Positions 6,777 to 9,307 of a DNA stretch of 9,307 nucleotides are shown piece by piece (the first letter of the stretch is position 1; each line of letters begins with the position of its first letter). Source of the stretch: Pseudomonadota bacterium (GTDB taxonomy: Bacteria > Bdellovibrionota > Bdellovibrionia > Bdellovibrionales > JAEYZS01). The stretch is taken from positions 1 through 9,307 of the forward strand of contig JAEYZS010000243.1 in NCBI GenBank assembly GCA_023427925.1, given 5' to 3'. The position numbers were made by a program, and so were the translations under genes. The notes under the pieces were generated by a model. It saw nothing but the letters and a program-made list of their open reading frames with translations. It had not been told where the DNA came from and ran no database searches.

Positions 6777-6923
6777 ATTCTGGACTAAACTGAGCCACCT
6801 ATTCCGGACCAAAGTGAGCCACTGATTCCGGAGCAAACTGAGCCACGATTCCGGACCAAAGTGAGCCACTTTTAGAATTCTTTTTTAACCGCTGGACTGA
6901 CATTCCGGCGCAAAGTGAGCCAC
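6777..6923 (+). repeat. Five 22-bp terminal repeats of the IS21 left end
   Basis: Five direct copies of a 22-bp unit with core CCGGACCAAAGTGAGCCAC start at 6777, 6801, 6825, 6848 and 6902. The first four are spaced 24, 24 and 23 bp apart and the fifth is 54 bp further on. Copies two and four are identical. Copies one and three have AAACTGAG where the others have AAAGTGAG, so the variants alternate in the first four. Such arrays at IS21 ends are known as multiple transposase-binding sites. The spacing of roughly two helical turns puts the first four sites on nearly the same face of the DNA. Confidence 0.9.
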
Positions 6924-6941
6924 CCTGATTTGCATTCATAC

Positions 6942-6965
6942 CTTCAGCATTTTTTCAATCTGAAG
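6942..6965 (+). promoter_or_regulatory. Small hairpin just before the istA start
   Basis: CTTCAG (6942-6947) and CTGAAG (6960-6965) can pair as a 6-bp stem with a 12-base T-rich loop, ending two bases before the istA ATG. In the mRNA this would place structure at the ribosome entry region and could lower translation of the transposase. The stem is short, so the effect is uncertain. Confidence 0.35.
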
Positions 6966-6967
6966 CT

Positions 6968-8524
6968 ATGGCTAACAAAACACTTTCTATGTTGCAAATC
7001 AGAAGAATCCTCCAACTTTTGGATAATGGGGCCTCCCAACGGGATGTGAACCGTGAAGTTGGTATCAGCCGGAATACGGTTCAGGGATACCATTCCAAGT
7101 TCCTAAATACCGGTAAAACGTTTCAGGAGTTATTAGGGCTGAGTGACCATGAGCTCCATCAAATACTTTTTGAAGAACGCACTTCAGATACGAGAGATAC
7201 TCGATATCAGATCCTTGCACCACGTTTGGCTCGCTATCATAAAGAACTAGGCCGAACTGGCGTTACCCGCCTTCTTCTTTGGCAGGAATACCGGCGCGAA
7301 GTCGATGATCCCTATTCGTATCAACAATTCTGCTTTCATTTAAGCAATCACCTTCGCATCAGTTCTGCGGTCATGCACTTTGAACATAAACCTGGCGATA
7401 AAGGTGAGATTGATTTTGCGGGAGAACCGATGAGTTATGTAGACCGCGAGACAGGCGAATTGATAAAGTGTCCTGTATTAGTAGCTGTACTACCCTTCAG
7501 CGGATACGCTTTCGTGGAGCCCCTTGTTAATGCTCAATTAGAACATCTGGTTCCCGCTCTCAACGCCTGCGCTGAGTACTTTGAAGGGCTCCCGATGCAC
7601 CTGGTTAGCGATAACATGGCACAGGTAGTTAAGTCAGCAAATCGATATGAGCCAAGTTTTACCGAGTTGATCACTCAATGGTCAGTCCACTACAACGTTA
7701 CCGTTATCGCCACCCGGGTAGCAAAACCACGTGACAAAGCATCTGTCGAAAAGGCTGTGGATCTTGCCTATAAGCGCATATATGGCCCATTACGAGATCG
7801 GGTATTCCACAGCCTTGAACAGTTGAACGAAGCTGTTAAGGAACGACTGAAAGAACATAATCATATGCTCTTTCAGAAGAAGGATTATAGCCGTTATGAT
7901 CTGTACCTGCAGGAAAAGACCTCGCTTCGACCGCTTCCGCAAAAAGCGTTCGAACTAAAGTATTCTACTTCTGCAAAGGTCCAAAAGAATTATCACGTAA
8001 CCCTAGGCCAGGACTGGCATCATTACAGCGTTCCATACCGCTACATCGGCAAGAAGATCCGCATCGTTTATGACACAACGGTTGTAGAAGTATTCGATGG
8101 TCTAAATCGCATCGCTCTCCACAAGCGAGATTACCGAAAACATGGATACTCCACACTTGAAATCCACATGCCTGAAAAGCACTTGAAATTCAAAGAAAGC
8201 CTGGGTTGGGATGAAGACTACTTTTTAAGCAAAGCAGAACAAGTGGGAGAAAACTTTAGGAAGGTCATCGAATATATATTGAAATCCAGGCACTTTACAC
8301 AACAAACCTATCTGGCGTGCCTTGGGTTACTTAGGCTAAAGGATAAATACGGGAAGGATCGTTTAGAAGCAGCTTGCCAACGTGCATTACACGGATCTTC
8401 GATCACTTACCGTAGCATTGATGCCATTCTGGTCAACGGTGCCGATCGACAAATACCCCTTTTACCGGAAACTCCTTCTGTTCCTGAACACGACAATATC
8501 AGAGGTCCACAAAACTATTACTAA
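6968..8524 (+). CDS. istA: IS21-family transposase IstA
   Basis: A full-length transposase of 518 residues. A helix-turn-helix lies near the N-terminus (about residues 18-45, with GASQRDVNREVGISRNTVQG) and should bind the terminal repeats. The DDE integrase core follows: EIDFAG with D149, HLVSDNM with D215, and DKASVEKAV with E261, all three catalytic acids present. The C-terminal part (about 330-500) has the beta-barrel and helical regions usual for IstA, for example GQDWHHYSVPYRYIGKK (347-363). It cuts and joins the element ends during transposition, with IstB as its ATPase partner. The start is ATG at 6968, right after the left-end repeats and a small hairpin, with no clear Shine-Dalgarno site. 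istB follows after 18 bp. No stop or frameshift is seen, so the protein looks functional. Base composition is visibly less AT-rich than the flanking operon, as expected for a mobile gene. Confidence 0.97.
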   Translation: MANKTLSMLQIRRILQLLDNGASQRDVNREVGISRNTVQGYHSKFLNTGKTFQELLGLSDHELHQILFEERTSDTRDTRYQILAPRLARYHKELGRTGVTRLLLWQEYRREVDDPYSYQQFCFHLSNHLRISSAVMHFEHKPGDKGEIDFAGEPMSYVDRETGELIKCPVLVAVLPFSGYAFVEPLVNAQLEHLVPALNACAEYFEGLPMHLVSDNMAQVVKSANRYEPSFTELITQWSVHYNVTVIATRVAKPRDKASVEKAVDLAYKRIYGPLRDRVFHSLEQLNEAVKERLKEHNHMLFQKKDYSRYDLYLQEKTSLRPLPQKAFELKYSTSAKVQKNYHVTLGQDWHHYSVPYRYIGKKIRIVYDTTVVEVFDGLNRIALHKRDYRKHGYSTLEIHMPEKHLKFKESLGWDEDYFLSKAEQVGENFRKVIEYILKSRHFTQQTYLACLGLLRLKDKYGKDRLEAACQRALHGSSITYRSIDAILVNGADRQIPLLPETPSVPEHDNIRGPQNYY

Positions 8525-8542
8525 CTAAAACTATATCATTTT

Positions 8543-9277
8543 ATGAACACTCAAGAAACGGTTGAACAACTCAAACAATTAAAGCTCAAAGGAATGGTCC
8601 AGACCTATGAGGCAGTCTTGCAAATGCCAAGTCATGAACAGCTGAGTCTTCATCAAACAGTAGCGCGATTAGCGGAAGCCGAATTACAGTACCGTTCGCA
8701 TCAAAAAACTCAGATGTTTTTAAAGCTGAGTAAACTAAGGTACAATGCCCTCCTGGAGAATGTGCAGTGCTCAGAACAAAGAAATTTTACCAAGGATGAA
8801 CTACTTTACTTCGCCGATGGCACATTCGTGGAACGGGCGGAAAATATCCTCATTACCGGCGCTACTGGTTGTGGTAAAAGCTACTTGGCATGCGCATTGG
8901 GTCGCCTGGCATGCTCTCTCGGCTATAAAGTTCTCTACTTGGGCATGACCCGTTTCCTTGAAAAAATCAATCAGTCAAAACTTGAAGGAAATTACGTTAA
9001 GGTGCTTAACCAAATCGAAAAGAACCAACTTCTTATTCTTGATGACTTCGGCTTGCAGCCGATGGACACTGCAACGCGCCTGGCTCTTCTCCAGATACTC
9101 GAAGACCGATATGGTAAAAAGTCAGTCATTATCACCTCTCAGCTCCCGATCAAGAACTGGTTCGAATACATTAACGAACCAACCCTCGCAGATGCAATAA
9201 TGGACAGAATGACAGCTAATGCCAACAAGATCGAGCTGAAGGGGGAATCTCTAAGAAAACAGAAAACCAAAAATTAG
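8543..9277 (+). CDS. istB: IS21-family helper ATPase IstB
   Basis: A 244-residue AAA+ ATPase of the IstB/DnaC-like group, the usual length for the family. An N-terminal helical domain (about 1-90, beginning QETVEQLKQLKLKGMVQTYE, residues 4-23) precedes the ATPase core. Walker A is GATGCGKS (106-113), Walker B is LLILDDFG (163-170), sensor 1 is around IITSQLP (196-202), and DAIMDRM (217-223) with the following residues forms the C-terminal lid. IstB binds target DNA and activates IstA for strand transfer. The gene starts 18 bp after istA on the same strand and is surely co-transcribed with it. The two smaller plus-strand open frames inside it (8745-8948 and 8958-9200) are out-of-frame shadows. 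It ends 23 bp before the start of the right-end repeat. Confidence 0.97.
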   Translation: MNTQETVEQLKQLKLKGMVQTYEAVLQMPSHEQLSLHQTVARLAEAELQYRSHQKTQMFLKLSKLRYNALLENVQCSEQRNFTKDELLYFADGTFVERAENILITGATGCGKSYLACALGRLACSLGYKVLYLGMTRFLEKINQSKLEGNYVKVLNQIEKNQLLILDDFGLQPMDTATRLALLQILEDRYGKKSVIITSQLPIKNWFEYINEPTLADAIMDRMTANANKIELKGESLRKQKTKN

Positions 9278-9299
9278 AATTACATTTATCATCGCAGAA

Positions 9300-9307
9300 C
9301 AGGGTGG
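9300..9307 (-). repeat. Start of the IS21 right-end repeat (cut by window edge)
   Basis: CAGGGTGG is the exact reverse complement of CCACCCTG at 6920-6927, the junction of the fifth left-end repeat. Its position just after istB is where the inverted right end is expected. Only eight bases are present, so the call rests mainly on position. Confidence 0.6.

Larger units (their letters stand above)
6770..9307 (+). mobile_element. IS21-family insertion sequence, right end cut by window edge
   Basis: The element has the standard IS21 layout: a left end with multiple transposase-type repeats, istA, then istB on the same strand. The left boundary is placed at TGTGACTATTC (6770), because IS21 ends begin with TG and the first 22-bp repeat follows at once; it could be off by a few bases. 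The final bases CAGGGTGG (9300-9307) are the reverse complement of CCACCCTG at 6920-6927, inside the left-end repeat region. The right-end repeats therefore begin there and the element ends just outside the window. Both genes look intact, so it may be mobile. The target-site duplication cannot be checked because the right flank is missing. Confidence 0.92.

Noticed and set aside
6777..6923. Regular 22-bp repeats that could suggest a CRISPR array
   Set aside because: The gaps are only 1-2 bp between the first four copies, so there are no spacers, and the repeats lie at the end of an IS21 element next to istA.
7965..8156. Minus-strand 63-codon open frame
   Set aside because: Antisense to the intact istA gene.
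8745..9200. Plus-strand open frames at 8745-8948 and 8958-9200
   Set aside because: Out-of-frame readings inside istB, whose Walker A and B motifs are in the main frame.

Overview
The window looks like part of a low-to-moderate GC bacterial genome, most likely Bacteroidota. The reasons are AT-rich coding sequence, almost no Shine-Dalgarno sites before the start codons, and IS21 and IS66 elements of a style common in that phylum. This placement is inference; no rRNA or other marker gene is present.

Layout. Positions 1-5128 hold a tight run of five genes, all on the minus strand. In transcription order they are: a radical SAM/SPASM protein (3971-5128), a second radical SAM/SPASM protein (2862-3938), a Gfo/Idh/MocA-type oxidoreductase (1838-2821), a free-standing NRPS-like condensation-domain protein (467-1825), and the start of a GT2-like glycosyltransferase that runs off the left edge (1-470). 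The gaps are 32, 40 and 12 bp, then a 4-bp ATGA overlap, so this is very probably one operon. Upstream lies a doubtful 81-codon open frame (5150-5395) and then a frameshifted remnant of an IS66-type transposase on the plus strand (about 5485-5678). A class I SAM-dependent methyltransferase follows (5867-6544, minus). Between it and the next element is the 3' end of an unidentified minus-strand reading frame (6610-6768).

From about 6770 to the right edge is a nearly complete IS21-family element: a terminal array of five 22-bp repeats, istA (6968-8524) and istB (8543-9277). The last 8 bases of the window match the complement of the left-end repeat region, so the element's right end has just begun when the sequence stops.

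How the genes may work together. Two iron-sulfur radical enzymes, an NAD(P)-dependent sugar-type oxidoreductase, a condensation/acyltransferase-fold protein, a glycosyltransferase and a methyltransferase together suggest a locus that makes a modified glycan or a small peptide- or sugar-derived metabolite. No adenylation or carrier domain, and no convincing precursor peptide, is visible here, so the product cannot be named. The locus has been reworked by insertion sequences on its upstream side.
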